Shown piece after piece: positions 8,646 through 16,688 of a DNA stretch of 64,000 nt. The notes under the pieces were generated by a model. It was not told the origin of the DNA, searched no databases, and saw nothing but the letters and a program-made list of their open reading frames with translations. The DNA comes from Flavobacteriales bacterium (GTDB taxonomy: Bacteria; Bacteroidota; Bacteroidia; Flavobacteriales_G; Salibacteraceae), in contig JAGQYO010000009.1 in the NCBI GenBank assembly GCA_020435995.1, positions 1 to 64,000 of the forward strand. The letters run 5' to 3'. A program made the position numbers and the translations under genes. How positions within the stretch are numbered: position 1 is the first letter of the stretch; the number at the start of each line of letters is the position of its first letter.

Positions 8646-9770
8646 ATGAAGGTTCTGCTCATCGAACCGTTTTTCTCAGGCTCTCATAAAAAATGGGCAG
8701 AAGAATACCTGCGTTTTTCGAGTCACGAAGTTAAACTGCTAACCCTTCCCGGAAAGCACTGGAAATGGCGTATGGAAGGTGGAGCAATAAAACTAGCCGA
8801 ACTTTACCTGGAGATGTTATCCACTCCTGATGTCATACTTACCACAGATATGCTCAACCTGACCCTGTTTCAATCATTAACCAAAACACAACATATTCCT
8901 GCAGTGCTTTATATGCACGAAAACCAACTGACCTACCCATGGTCGGAAGGTGATAAAGAGAAAAAACACAACCGAGATTTTCATTACGCATTTATCAATT
9001 ATACTTCGTGCTTGGCGGCAGATTATATTCTTTTCAATTCTGAATATCACCGCCTCAGTTTTGAAAATGAATTACCTCGCCTTTTAAATATGTTTCCTGA
9101 CAACCGCGGACTGCAAACCGTGGCAAAAATTAGTAAAAAGAGCCGCGTTGTCCCTATTGGAATTGATCTAGAGAAATTACAAAAACGTGTGACCAAAAAA
9201 GAGAATCGAATCCCCATCGTCCTGTGGAACCATCGATGGGAATACGACAAAAATCCCATTGAATTCTTTAAAACTTTAGAAGAATTAAAAAACGAGGGAA
9301 TTGAATTTCAACTGGTTGTACTTGGTGAACACACGACTAACTATCCCGAAGTTTTCGATGCTGCGAAAGCAACTTTTGAAAAAGAACTGCTTCATTGGGG
9401 CTATTGCGATAATCCAAATGATTATATCGAATGGCTATGGAAATCGGATGTTCTCCCAGTTACCTCGTATCAAGATTTTTTCGGTATTTCGGTGGTTGAA
9501 GCCATGCTTTGCGGCGTGTACCCGCTTTTACCTCATCGGCTGGCATTTCCCGAGCATTTGCCCACTGAATTAAAAGCAGCTCATTTGTATGCAGACAAGG
9601 ATGAGTTGAAATCGAAGCTCAAAAGAGTGCTTATTGAGAAACCACCGATAAACAGTACCATGAAAATATATTTAGAGAAGTATGATTGGAGATTTGTGGT
9701 AAAGGAGTTGGACACCACCCTGTCGAACCTGAGTTCAACTAAGCATGGCCACCAGATTATTGCGCCATAA
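8646..9770 (+). CDS. tRNA-queuosine alpha-mannosyltransferase-like glycosyltransferase (DUF3524/QTMAN)
   Basis: A 374-residue protein. The N-terminal domain (MKVLLIEPFFSGSHKKWAEE, then LPGKHWKWRMEGGA, then HENQLTYPW) is characteristic of DUF3524, the family of animal GTDC1, recently identified as QTMAN, which adds mannose to queuosine at position 34 of tRNA-Asp. The C-terminal half is a GT-B/GT4 nucleotide-sugar domain: VLWNHRWEYDKNP, then DFFGISVVEAMLCGVYPLLP, with the Glu of the EX7E region. The family assignment is strong. Tyrosine-free use of mannose and tRNA as substrates is inferred from the eukaryotic protein and is not shown by sequence. It lies one base downstream of recR and overlaps a convergent gene by 14 bases. 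Confidence 0.85.
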   Translation: MKVLLIEPFFSGSHKKWAEEYLRFSSHEVKLLTLPGKHWKWRMEGGAIKLAELYLEMLSTPDVILTTDMLNLTLFQSLTKTQHIPAVLYMHENQLTYPWSEGDKEKKHNRDFHYAFINYTSCLAADYILFNSEYHRLSFENELPRLLNMFPDNRGLQTVAKISKKSRVVPIGIDLEKLQKRVTKKENRIPIVLWNHRWEYDKNPIEFFKTLEELKNEGIEFQLVVLGEHTTNYPEVFDAAKATFEKELLHWGYCDNPNDYIEWLWKSDVLPVTSYQDFFGISVVEAMLCGVYPLLPHRLAFPEHLPTELKAAHLYADKDELKSKLKRVLIEKPPINSTMKIYLEKYDWRFVVKELDTTLSNLSSTKHGHQIIAP

Positions 9771-10530
9771 AAACATAGGTAATGCTACCTCGTTGTTTTT
9801 CTTCGGCACCTTGATCTTCATTGAAAGTAGAAAGCAATGCAGATTCTTTGGCCGCTTCAAACAAGCAAGCGTCTTTGGTTTCCGAAAGGCTTGTATTTAC
9901 CCTAGCCGATATCACATCACCAAATTGATTTACAGTAATATCCACAACCACCTTCCCTCCTACTTCACAGAGGTAAACTGGGTTTTGTAGGCCAATGGCA
10001 CCTTCTGTTCTGTTTTTTAAGTAATAAGTGATGTTGGTGGCTTTGTTGTGGGTGTTTCCCAGATCTGCTTTCCCCTTTTCGTTACCCACCTTTTCTTTCG
10101 ACTTTTCGCGCTCTGGCCTTTTGTCAGAGAGCGTACCCGTAAGGCTTCCGTTGCTTTTTCCCTTGTCGAAAAATCCAGATTGGCTTGCTTCTCTGGCTTG
10201 TCGTTCGATTTCAGCATCGATATCCTGCGCCATTTTATCGCGCTGACCTTTGCTCAATTCATTGGTAGCCTCATTTACCGCTTTGTTGGTCTGGGCTACT
10301 GAGTACTTTCGCTGGTCGAGGCCGTGTTCTTCATAATTGGCCGGAATAAGTACTTCCTCAATTTTCGAAACTTCTTTAGGAATTTCGAATTCCTTCATGC
10401 TCATTTTGAGGTAACTCCAGTCTTTATCTGCATCAAAATCGATGCGATAAAATGAAAACACAAAGATCATCACCACGTGCAGTAGTGCCGTTACAACAAT
10501 TGCAAGTTCCTTTGTAGATAGGCCAAACAT
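9757..10530 (-). CDS. TonB-like energy-transducer protein
   Basis: A 257-residue protein with a short cytoplasmic N-terminus, one transmembrane helix (about residues 9-27), a polar charged linker (residues about 30-175, rich in K, E, S and N), and a C-terminal TonB-like domain. In that domain GGKVVVDITVNQFGDVISA is the conserved strand pair, followed by ACLFEAAKES, where TonB proteins have their A..A helix. TonB proteins pass proton-motive energy from ExbB/ExbD to outer-membrane receptors. No exbB or exbD lies alongside, and the linker is not Pro-rich, so it may be an accessory TonB or a periplasmic link with another role. The -7 box is exact and ends four bases before the ATG. Confidence 0.75.
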   Translation of the reverse strand: MFGLSTKELAIVVTALLHVVMIFVFSFYRIDFDADKDWSYLKMSMKEFEIPKEVSKIEEVLIPANYEEHGLDQRKYSVAQTNKAVNEATNELSKGQRDKMAQDIDAEIERQAREASQSGFFDKGKSNGSLTGTLSDKRPEREKSKEKVGNEKGKADLGNTHNKATNITYYLKNRTEGAIGLQNPVYLCEVGGKVVVDITVNQFGDVISARVNTSLSETKDACLFEAAKESALLSTFNEDQGAEEKQRGSITYVFMAQ

Positions 10531-10534
10531 GAAA

Positions 10535-10542
10535 CAAAAGTA
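10535..10542 (-). promoter_or_regulatory. -7 box of the TonB-like gene, leaderless spacing
   Basis: TACTTTTG on the minus strand is a perfect TAnnTTTG. Four bases (tttc) separate it from the ATG. Confidence 0.6.
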
Positions 10543-10613
10543 AAGGCAATGAAACTGCCATTACCGATTTCCCCATATTTTAACTATTCACAAGGAATTT
10601 GTAAGTGTTCGGG

Positions 10614-11600
10614 CTACATCTGAAAATCGTTGAATGTTTCCACCTGTTTAGGAATATTGGCATCATTGATCATCTCGCGCATGTCTATTTCAATTCCCCT
10701 TGCTATGGTCGAAATGGGTACGTCGTTGTAAGTTCCTTCAAAGGGATTCTCAGAGTAATCCCCGATTTTTTCCATGAGGAAGAATACCCAAATGATAAGT
10801 GCCGAAAGAACTGGAAAAAGCCAAAACACCCAACCACCTCTTTCATAAAAAATATCCACTAAGCTAAAAGGCACAAAAGCACAAAATACCATAGTAAGCC
10901 AGAGCGCAGTTGACGCGTACTGCCGGGGAAATGGGAAGTTTTTTATTCTTTCAGACTTTCCTTGGTCTTCATAAAAACTCACCATAAGGTGATGTAATTC
11001 CATGTGCCGAAAGTCTTCCATGTAACCTAGGTCTTTTAACTCCTGCAGCCTTACAGACTGGTTTTTCATAATTTGAGTTGCCATATTAGTTTTTCCCTCT
11101 AATGTTTTTATTTCCTCAGGCGACAAATACATGGTAATTTCGCCATCAAGCTTGTTCGTGTAAGCTTCACACACTTCGGGGCTATACAAACCATTCATTC
11201 TAATTTCGGTATGTTCCCATGGACGGCTCAATCGGAGTTGAAAACGAAGCGCCGTGAGCCAAGCTATATGCCTATAAATCAACTCCTTTTTTATATCCTC
11301 AGCGTTTTCTCCCTGAATAAAGGAAACCACAGCTGCTCCAAAAGAACGGCTACTGTTTACTATGCCTCCCCATATTTTTCTGGCTTCCCAAGTTCGGTCG
11401 TAGGAGCTGTTGTTTTTAAAACCCAGATAAAACGCTACTGCAATACCTATCACGCTTATGGGTTGCCAAGGAATGGATATTCGTATTTCTAAAAAATAAG
11501 TGAATACAGCCAAGGCGGTAGAATAAATCAAGCCCACTATAAATGGCTTTTTAGACCAATTGAAGGTCATCCAGAATCCGTAATTCTTTTTGGTGTACAT
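10614..11600 (-). CDS. Bestrophin family ion channel
   Basis: A 328-residue membrane protein of the bestrophin/UPF0187 family. The N-terminal segment has FYLGFKNNSSYDRTWEARKI, which corresponds to the conserved region after TM1-TM2 in bacterial bestrophins (FRNNxAYxRWWEAR). Further hydrophobic segments lie at about residues 228-272 (STALWLTMVFCAFVPF and WVFWLFPVLSALIIWVFF), and a soluble NPFEG motif follows. Bacterial bestrophins form pentameric channels of the inner membrane, cation- or anion-selective depending on the member. Gene size and motif order are normal. The next gene on this strand, the TonB-like gene, is 83 bases further on and has its own promoter. Confidence 0.92.
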   Translation of the reverse strand: MYTKKNYGFWMTFNWSKKPFIVGLIYSTALAVFTYFLEIRISIPWQPISVIGIAVAFYLGFKNNSSYDRTWEARKIWGGIVNSSRSFGAAVVSFIQGENAEDIKKELIYRHIAWLTALRFQLRLSRPWEHTEIRMNGLYSPEVCEAYTNKLDGEITMYLSPEEIKTLEGKTNMATQIMKNQSVRLQELKDLGYMEDFRHMELHHLMVSFYEDQGKSERIKNFPFPRQYASTALWLTMVFCAFVPFSLVDIFYERGGWVFWLFPVLSALIIWVFFLMEKIGDYSENPFEGTYNDVPISTIARGIEIDMREMINDANIPKQVETFNDFQM

Positions 11601-11972
11601 GAGTGTTTGTTTTGAAAAGGTAATATTAAGATTTATGGGATTGTAGTCAAAAACTTCTGTTCGTTTTTATTAAAAAAGACGACGCACATTGCGAAATACA
11701 AGCCCACATTCAGTGTAAAAAATCTGAAAAATGTAATTCATTAATAACCCTATTTTTTTCATCGTGGCCTTCCAAATTTTCGATTCCTTGTTGCTTGTCA
11801 AAACACAAGCTTTCGTCTTTTTATTACCAGAAGCATTCTGAGTAATACAACCAAAAGAAAAAGAACCAAGTTAATTGGCACAGAAAGCCCTTCGGACAAA
11901 ATAAGTTCCTAATATTGGGGTTCCCTGTCATATTGCAGATTCATTTTAACTTTTGTATTGCAAATCAAAAAC
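11601..11972. other. Intergenic region between bestrophin and hydrolase genes
   Basis: An AT-rich stretch of about 370 bases without a credible open frame on either strand, tRNA shape or repeat. It must hold the two divergent promoters. A plus-strand element around 11949-11956 (TAACTTTTG) is the best -7 candidate for the hydrolase, about 16 bases before its ATG. I see nothing else in it. Confidence 0.4.
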
Positions 11973-12956
11973 ATGAAAAAATTACTCGGAGTGGCGATTG
12001 TTCTGCTGCTAGTTGTTAGTACCTACTTGTTGGGACCAAAAAAGGAAATTCCACAACTCGACCCAACTCTCAAAAGCTCCGCCACATTAGCCTCTTGGAT
12101 GGAGGAGGAAAAACAAATGGATGTAATTCCAGGATGTGAATCTCTAGTTTGGTATGCCAACGATTCTTCAAGATCAAAAACAAAATATGTACTCCTTTAC
12201 CTGCACGGATTTTCGGCTTCACCTGTGGAGGGCGATCCCATTCATTTATATGTAGCACGTAAATACGGCATGAATTTGTTTGCCCCACTATTAGCGGATC
12301 ACGGGCTAAATTCTGAAGAACCTCTATTGGATTTTACCGCCGAAAAATGGCTAGAATCCTGTAAAAAAGCCATTCAAATAGCAGCTGCCTTAGGTGATAG
12401 CATTGTACTTATGTCCACGAGTACGGGGGGCACCTCTGCCCTATTTCTAAGTAATTCACATCCTCAAATTCATTCACTTATCTGTTATTCTCCCAATACT
12501 GAATTGGCCAGGAAGGAATCAGACTTATTGCTCGGACCTTGGGGATTGCAACTGGGCCGATTAGTGAATGGAGGTAAATATTATAATTGGGAGGTACCAC
12601 GTGAAGCTCGAAAATATTGGTACAATCGATACAGGTTGGAAGCAGTTCTAGAATTAAAAGCGCTTTTAAAATCTACCATGACTATAGAGACGTTTTCTTC
12701 AGTTAGAAAACCACTTTTTGTGGGTTATTATGACAAGAACGAAAACGAAAGAGATGACCAAGTTTCTATAGAGCGAATGGAAATGATGTTTGACAATGCC
12801 AGTACCTTGGATGACAAAAAATGGTTTGTAAACTTTTACAATGCTGGTGCTCATTGCGTTCCCAGCAAATATTTTTCAAAGGATACGTTGGCGGTGCAAC
12901 AAATGACCGATCGGTTTATTCAAGAGGTATTGAACATTCAATCCCGTCTTGAATAG
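11973..12956 (+). CDS. Alpha/beta hydrolase, membrane-anchored or secreted
   Basis: A protein of about 327 residues when started at the ATG; a longer frame begins with TTG but would place polar residues before the signal segment. Residues about 5-20 (LLGVAIVLLLVVSTYLL) form a signal anchor. The alpha/beta hydrolase core follows: YLHGFSASP gives the oxyanion HG motif, and the nucleophile elbow is MSTSTGGTS, where the usual GxSxG reads S-x-S-x-G. An acid candidate is in GYYDKNENERDDQ and the His in NAGAHCVP. It is probably a periplasmic or membrane-bound esterase or lipase-like enzyme; the substrate is unknown. It stands alone on this strand. Confidence 0.85.
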   Translation: MKKLLGVAIVLLLVVSTYLLGPKKEIPQLDPTLKSSATLASWMEEEKQMDVIPGCESLVWYANDSSRSKTKYVLLYLHGFSASPVEGDPIHLYVARKYGMNLFAPLLADHGLNSEEPLLDFTAEKWLESCKKAIQIAAALGDSIVLMSTSTGGTSALFLSNSHPQIHSLICYSPNTELARKESDLLLGPWGLQLGRLVNGGKYYNWEVPREARKYWYNRYRLEAVLELKALLKSTMTIETFSSVRKPLFVGYYDKNENERDDQVSIERMEMMFDNASTLDDKKWFVNFYNAGAHCVPSKYFSKDTLAVQQMTDRFIQEVLNIQSRLE

Positions 12957-12986
12957 CCGGAAATAAAATCTTACTTGTCCAAATTT

Positions 12987-13211
12987 TTATTTCTGTGACC
13001 CGCTCTTCAGAGGTTTGAGCAAATCTTCAAGACCATTCAATCTAATTTCGTACATGGTGCGCAATTGATCGCCTAGTTTCCCTTTTGGAAAAGCATTTTC
13101 ACGAGCCATCCATTCTAGATAAAAAGTTGGCACATCACAAATCAATCGCCCTTCGTATTTACCGTAAGGCATTTTGGTTTTTACTAATTGTAGAAGTATT
13201 TCGGGATTCAT
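12987..13211 (-). CDS. DUF3820 family small protein
   Basis: A 74-residue protein. KMPYGKYEGRLICDVPTFY matches the DUF3820 pattern (MPFGKYKG..L.DLP..YL.W), followed by LEWMARENAFPKGKLG. Members are short, mostly alpha-helical proteins without an established biochemical role. Its ATG comes directly after the stop of the upstream YdeI-like gene, so the two form a two-gene unit read on the minus strand. Confidence 0.85.
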   Translation of the reverse strand: MNPEILLQLVKTKMPYGKYEGRLICDVPTFYLEWMARENAFPKGKLGDQLRTMYEIRLNGLEDLLKPLKSGSQK

Positions 13212-13742
13212 TTATGACCTCATTTTATATCGCTGGTTCACTTCTTTCATCTTCTCCATTAAAGCCTTGAAATCGAGTTTCCCGTCGTACTCATTCAGAT
13301 GCTCCACTATTGCCAACGCCTTTCGAATGCGGGCATCCACACTTTTTATTTTCAATACCAGATAGATTAAACTTCGTTGAACTCCTGGAGTCAGTTGGTG
13401 GAAATGATGGTTAGCCATTTCGTCCTCGGCAAGCATTAGAGCGAGCTCTTCAGGCATAGGCATTCCGTACTCACTTTTTTCTTCTTCAAGGCGAAGATGA
13501 ACGGGCATTCCTTTTTCTAACTTTAGTTTTTTGCGCAGCTCAGAGTTCACCACCAAATAGCGCTCTTCTCCCCTGCTTTTTACAGATATATGAGCCACCT
13601 CAGAATCGTTAAACGTGGCTTTTACCCGAGGACTTTTTTCTTTCCCTAGTTTTGGGATTAGATCGGCAGGTATAAAAACAATATAAAACCAGCCCAAAGA
13701 AGAATCGTGTTTGTCGAGAGGCGCTGTAAATGAAAAATCCAT
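13212..13742 (-). CDS. DUF1905 / YdeI-type (OmdA) domain protein
   Basis: A protein of about 176 residues. The N-terminal half (FSFTAPLDKHDSSLGWFYIV, then VKATFNDSEVAHISV and GEERYLVVNSELRKKLK) is a DUF1905-like small beta-barrel. The C-terminal half (MPEELALMLAEDEMANHHFHQL, then LTPGVQRSLIYLV, then RIRKALAIVEHL) is the helical YdeI/OmpD-associated domain, linked in some bacteria to protection against bacteriocins or antimicrobial peptides. A GTG two codons upstream is possible. I prefer the ATG because it lies five bases after a -7-like box. The DUF3820 gene follows without a gap. Confidence 0.8.
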   Translation of the reverse strand: MDFSFTAPLDKHDSSLGWFYIVFIPADLIPKLGKEKSPRVKATFNDSEVAHISVKSRGEERYLVVNSELRKKLKLEKGMPVHLRLEEEKSEYGMPMPEELALMLAEDEMANHHFHQLTPGVQRSLIYLVLKIKSVDARIRKALAIVEHLNEYDGKLDFKALMEKMKEVNQRYKMRS

Positions 13743-13747
13743 TGCCA

Positions 13748-13755
13748 CAAAGTAA
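13748..13755 (-). promoter_or_regulatory. -7-like box of the DUF1905/YdeI gene
   Basis: TTACTTTG on the minus strand, one mismatch to TAnnTTTG, five bases before the preferred ATG. It favours that ATG over the GTG, which would overlap the box itself. Confidence 0.35.
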
Positions 13756-13802
13756 ATAAACCTCTTATCAAATTACCCAACACATGGCTAATTATCCTTG
13801 TT

Positions 13803-13810
13803 TACTTTCA
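13803..13810 (+). promoter_or_regulatory. -7 box of the AraC-type gene
   Basis: TACTTTCA, one mismatch at the last base of TAnnTTTG, ten bases before the ATG. The 78-base gap therefore holds promoters for both divergent genes. Confidence 0.4.
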
Positions 13811-13820
13811 CACACTCTAA

Positions 13821-14699
13821 ATGCCCGAAAAACAAAATATTCCAGAATATAAGCTTCGCAAGAAAGGTACTGAAGAAGTTCCCTTCAAAATTGAAGAATT
13901 AGAAGCCAATGTGGGTTACAACCCTATGGCGCCTCACAGACATAACTATTACGAGATTTTCCTTTTCTGTAAAAGCGGTGGCAAGCACATGGTGGATTTT
14001 CACGAAATGGAAATCATTGAAAACCACCTGCACATTCTCTCGCCAGGCCAAGTTCATTATATGCATCGCCATCCTGAAACTACGGGTTGGGTCATCAAAT
14101 TTTCGTCGGAATTTTTCCTTGGTAACCTAAGCGATAAAACCATTCTCAATCGAATTCCTTTTTTGAATAACAAAGTGGATTATCCGGTTATCAAGCCCAG
14201 CCCTTCGGACTTCAATTATTTATTGGAAATGGTCAACAATATTCGAGATGAAATGGCGCACAAACGCAGTGGATACCTCGATATGGTTCAAAATTATTTG
14301 AATTTAATTCTGCTCAAATGCCATCGGCTATTTGACTATACGCAACAAAATGAGAAGAGCGAAGAACTCAATTTGACCAATCTGTTTAAAACCCTACTTG
14401 AGGCACATTACATTAGTGAAAATAGGGTAAGTTTCTATTGCGAAAAACTAAAGTCCACTCCCGAAAAACTGAACCATGCTATAAAATTGGTCACGGGAAA
14501 AACGGCCAGTGACTTGATTTCTGAAAGACTCCTTTTGGAATCGAAAAGATTGCTTCTTCATTCTGATCAATCAATGAAAGAAATCGCCTTTGGCCTTAAT
14601 TTCCACGACAATTCTTACTTCAATCGTTGGTTTAAAAAACTGACGGATCTGTCCCCAGGCGATTTTAGGAAAGTGTATCGAGAAAAATATCAGGCTTAG
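13821..14699 (+). CDS. AraC family transcriptional regulator
   Basis: A 292-residue regulator. Residues about 20-110 form a cupin-like sensing domain (APHRHNYYEIFLFCKSGGK, a second His-rich strand around LSPGQVHYMHRHPETTGW). Residues about 190-290 form the double helix-turn-helix: YCEKLKSTPEKLNHAIKLVTG is the first, and MKEIAFGLNFHDNSYFNRWFKK, close to the family signature, is the second. It probably senses a small molecule and controls a few promoters. The divergent YdeI/DUF3820 pair is the nearest candidate target, but there is no direct evidence. Confidence 0.92.
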   Translation: MPEKQNIPEYKLRKKGTEEVPFKIEELEANVGYNPMAPHRHNYYEIFLFCKSGGKHMVDFHEMEIIENHLHILSPGQVHYMHRHPETTGWVIKFSSEFFLGNLSDKTILNRIPFLNNKVDYPVIKPSPSDFNYLLEMVNNIRDEMAHKRSGYLDMVQNYLNLILLKCHRLFDYTQQNEKSEELNLTNLFKTLLEAHYISENRVSFYCEKLKSTPEKLNHAIKLVTGKTASDLISERLLLESKRLLLHSDQSMKEIAFGLNFHDNSYFNRWFKKLTDLSPGDFRKVYREKYQA

Positions 14700-14780
14700 C
14701 ATTGATAGTTCGATTTTAGGAATTACTTCCTTCAAAATCCTGACTTGTATTTCAATCTCCTTCCTCCCACTTCATTCTTT

Positions 14781-14788
14781 TACATTTG
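14781..14788 (+). promoter_or_regulatory. -7 box of the DUF1456 gene
   Basis: TACATTTG fits TAnnTTTG exactly, with 17 bases to the ATG, so a short leader is expected here. Confidence 0.5.
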
Positions 14789-14805
14789 CCACCAAATAAA
14801 AAAGT

Positions 14806-15240
14806 ATGGCCCTCACTAACAACGACATTATAAAAAAACTTCGAGTTGCACTCAAAATGCGTGATGAAGACATTGTACAAGTGCTGAAGTTGGTCAACTT
14901 TAAGATCACAACCAGCGAACTAGGTGCTTTTTTTAGAAATGAAGATCATCCGAAATACATGCCCTTACAAGATCAAATTCTTAGAAATTTTCTGGACGGG
15001 CTGATTATTTACAAAAGAGGACCTAGGGATGGAAGCGGGGCAAAAGCTATTTCGCCCAATGTAAAACCTCAAAACCAAAAGACGGATTTTAAAAAACCTA
15101 GAGGCCCAGTTCAGGCCAAAACTTGGCAAGAACGTTTAGAAAAAGATGTCTCGAAACCAGAAAAACCCACGGCACAAAAACCCGTATCGAAAAGACCCAG
15201 AATATCAGGAAAAATAGGAGGCCGGCCTAAAAAAGGTTGA
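14806..15240 (+). CDS. DUF1456 (YehS-like) protein with basic tail
   Basis: A 144-residue protein. Residues about 3-70 contain a DUF1456 unit (NDIIKKLRVALKMRDEDIVQ, then KITTSELGAFFRNEDHPKY, then LRNFLDGLIIYKRG). E. coli YehS carries two such units in about 156 residues. Here the second is replaced by a Lys/Arg/Pro-rich tail of about 70 residues ending KRPRISGKIGGRPKKG. Such a tail suggests nucleic-acid or ribosome contact, but that is inference. The function of the family is unknown. It stands alone and is followed by a convergent helicase gene. Confidence 0.85.
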   Translation: MALTNNDIIKKLRVALKMRDEDIVQVLKLVNFKITTSELGAFFRNEDHPKYMPLQDQILRNFLDGLIIYKRGPRDGSGAKAISPNVKPQNQKTDFKKPRGPVQAKTWQERLEKDVSKPEKPTAQKPVSKRPRISGKIGGRPKKG

Positions 15241-15242
15241 GT

Positions 15243-16553
15243 TTAAACAACCTTTACCCTAACTTTTTTGGATTTGAGTTTGGTGTTGTTTACCAACTCC
15301 AACAAACCTTCTACCGCATTTGATGAAACCGAAACAAAGGCACAATCCGATTTTAGCTCAATAGCTCCCAATTGCGTTTGATCTAGTTTACCTTGTTTGC
15401 AAAGCAGCCCTACTATATCTCCTTTCGAAATCTTGTCCTTCCTTCCCCCAGAAATAAACACAGTAGTCCAATCTGATGTGGTTGGTAAATCGGTCAATAC
15501 CAAATCTACTTCTTCCAAACCTTCAATAAAATGTGGCAAACTTTCATGTCTCCATTTCAGCACATAGGCCGTTCCACCCTTATTCATACGAGCAGTTCGT
15601 CCATTCCGATGAACAAATTCAGCGGCATGATGTGGCAATTGGTAATGAATGATAAAAGTTAAATCGGGAATATCTAAGCCCCTTGAAGCTAGGTCGGTAG
15701 CCAAAATAAGCTGATGTGTTCCGTTTCGAAATTTAATTAAAGCCCGTTCGCGATCGATTTGTTCCAAACCTCCATAAAAACAGCCATGAGCAATTCCTTT
15801 TTCCGTCAAAAAATCACTTACCGTTGCAATGGTATCTTTAAAGTTGCAGAAAATGATTCCCGGTTCCTTCCCAATATGGCCAAGTAAATTCACCAAGGTG
15901 TCCAGCTTGTCTTTTTCTGGAGAAACCACCAATTTCACGTCCAGCTTTGGGGTATTTTCTTCCGAAAAATCAATAAATGCCGGGCGATGTAATTCTACAA
16001 ATGTCGGAATCTCAACCCGATAGGTAGCCGATGTCAAGATCTTCTTTTCAAGTTTGGGAATAGACGCTAATATTTCCACCATTTCAGACTCAAACCCTAC
16101 TTCTAATGATTTGTCAAACTCATCTAAAACTAGTGTTCTGATTTTGGCAGTAGAAAAATTTTCTCGCCGTATGTGATCTGCTACTCTACCAGGCGTTCCG
16201 ATGAGCACTGCTGGACGGTGTTTGATGTCGTGTTTGTCCTTGTTTCCAGCACGACCACCGTACACTGCGTTTATTTTATGACCGGTTCCCATTTCATGTG
16301 CTACTTGCTCTATTTGAATCGCCAATTCGCGCGAAGGCACTAAGATAAGTACTTGTATTTCCGACTCTTCTGGATCGAGCTCGGCAAAAACTGGAAGCAA
16401 AAACGCTAAAGTTTTACCCGAACCCGTAGGAGAAAGCAATACAATTTCATGGTTGGCATGAATGGCCTGCATGGCCTCTTCCTGCATATCATTGAGCTTT
16501 TCAATTCCCATTTTTTGTAGGATGTGCTCCTGGTTTTTTATGGCGTCTATCAT
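15243..16553 (-). CDS. dbpA: DEAD-box ATP-dependent RNA helicase, DbpA-like
   Basis: About 436 residues when started at MIDAIKNQEHIL; the frame stays open upstream only through an intergenic repeat. Motifs in order: motif I SPTGSGKT, motif Ia PSRELAIQ, GG (VYGGR), TPGR, motif II DEFD (a variant of DEAD), motif III SAT, then the second RecA domain with ATDLASRGLD and HRNGRTAR. The C-terminal about 75 residues (GGRKDKISKGDIVGLLCKQG) form the DbpA RNA-binding domain. In DbpA this domain recognises hairpin 92 of 23S rRNA, pointing to large-subunit assembly. DEFD and HRNGRTAR are deviations to note. A -7-like box ends four bases before the ATG. Confidence 0.93.
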   Translation of the reverse strand: MIDAIKNQEHILQKMGIEKLNDMQEEAMQAIHANHEIVLLSPTGSGKTLAFLLPVFAELDPEESEIQVLILVPSRELAIQIEQVAHEMGTGHKINAVYGGRAGNKDKHDIKHRPAVLIGTPGRVADHIRRENFSTAKIRTLVLDEFDKSLEVGFESEMVEILASIPKLEKKILTSATYRVEIPTFVELHRPAFIDFSEENTPKLDVKLVVSPEKDKLDTLVNLLGHIGKEPGIIFCNFKDTIATVSDFLTEKGIAHGCFYGGLEQIDRERALIKFRNGTHQLILATDLASRGLDIPDLTFIIHYQLPHHAAEFVHRNGRTARMNKGGTAYVLKWRHESLPHFIEGLEEVDLVLTDLPTTSDWTTVFISGGRKDKISKGDIVGLLCKQGKLDQTQLGAIELKSDCAFVSVSSNAVEGLLELVNNTKLKSKKVRVKVV

Positions 16554-16557
16554 GGTG

Positions 16558-16565
16558 CAAAGATG
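16558..16565 (-). promoter_or_regulatory. -7-like box of the DbpA-like gene, leaderless spacing
   Basis: CATCTTTG on the minus strand (first base differs from TAnnTTTG), then cacc, then the ATG. Confidence 0.45.
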
Positions 16566-16588
16566 GGGTATTAGTGGGTTGGGTGAGT

Positions 16589-16620
16589 GGTGGATTTTGG
16601 ATATTGGATACCTGCCCGAC
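16589..16620. repeat. TTGGAT-rich interspersed repeat, copy 2
   Basis: Tandem TTGGAT-like units run into CCTGCCCGAC between the two divergent helicase genes. The same direct orientation and core are seen at 7911-7948. Confidence 0.55.
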
Positions 16621-16671
16621 CTTGGGGTGCGGTAGGATGGAAAAATTCCAAATTCATAATCCATTCCCACC

Positions 16672-16679
16672 TACTTTTG
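16672..16679 (+). promoter_or_regulatory. -7 box of the second helicase gene
   Basis: TACTTTTG fits TAnnTTTG exactly, nine bases before the ATG at 16689. This supports that ATG over the longer upstream open frame. Confidence 0.55.
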
Positions 16680-16688
16680 CAGCACGAT

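Noticed and set aside
12961-12992. AAATAAAA/TTTTATTT as a terminator between the hydrolase and DUF3820 genes.
   Set aside because: Only A-T pairs with a 16-base loop; too weak to claim.
16554-16670. N-terminal extension of the DbpA-like helicase by 39 codons.
   Set aside because: It translates the intergenic repeat and ignores a -7 box four bases before the inner ATG.
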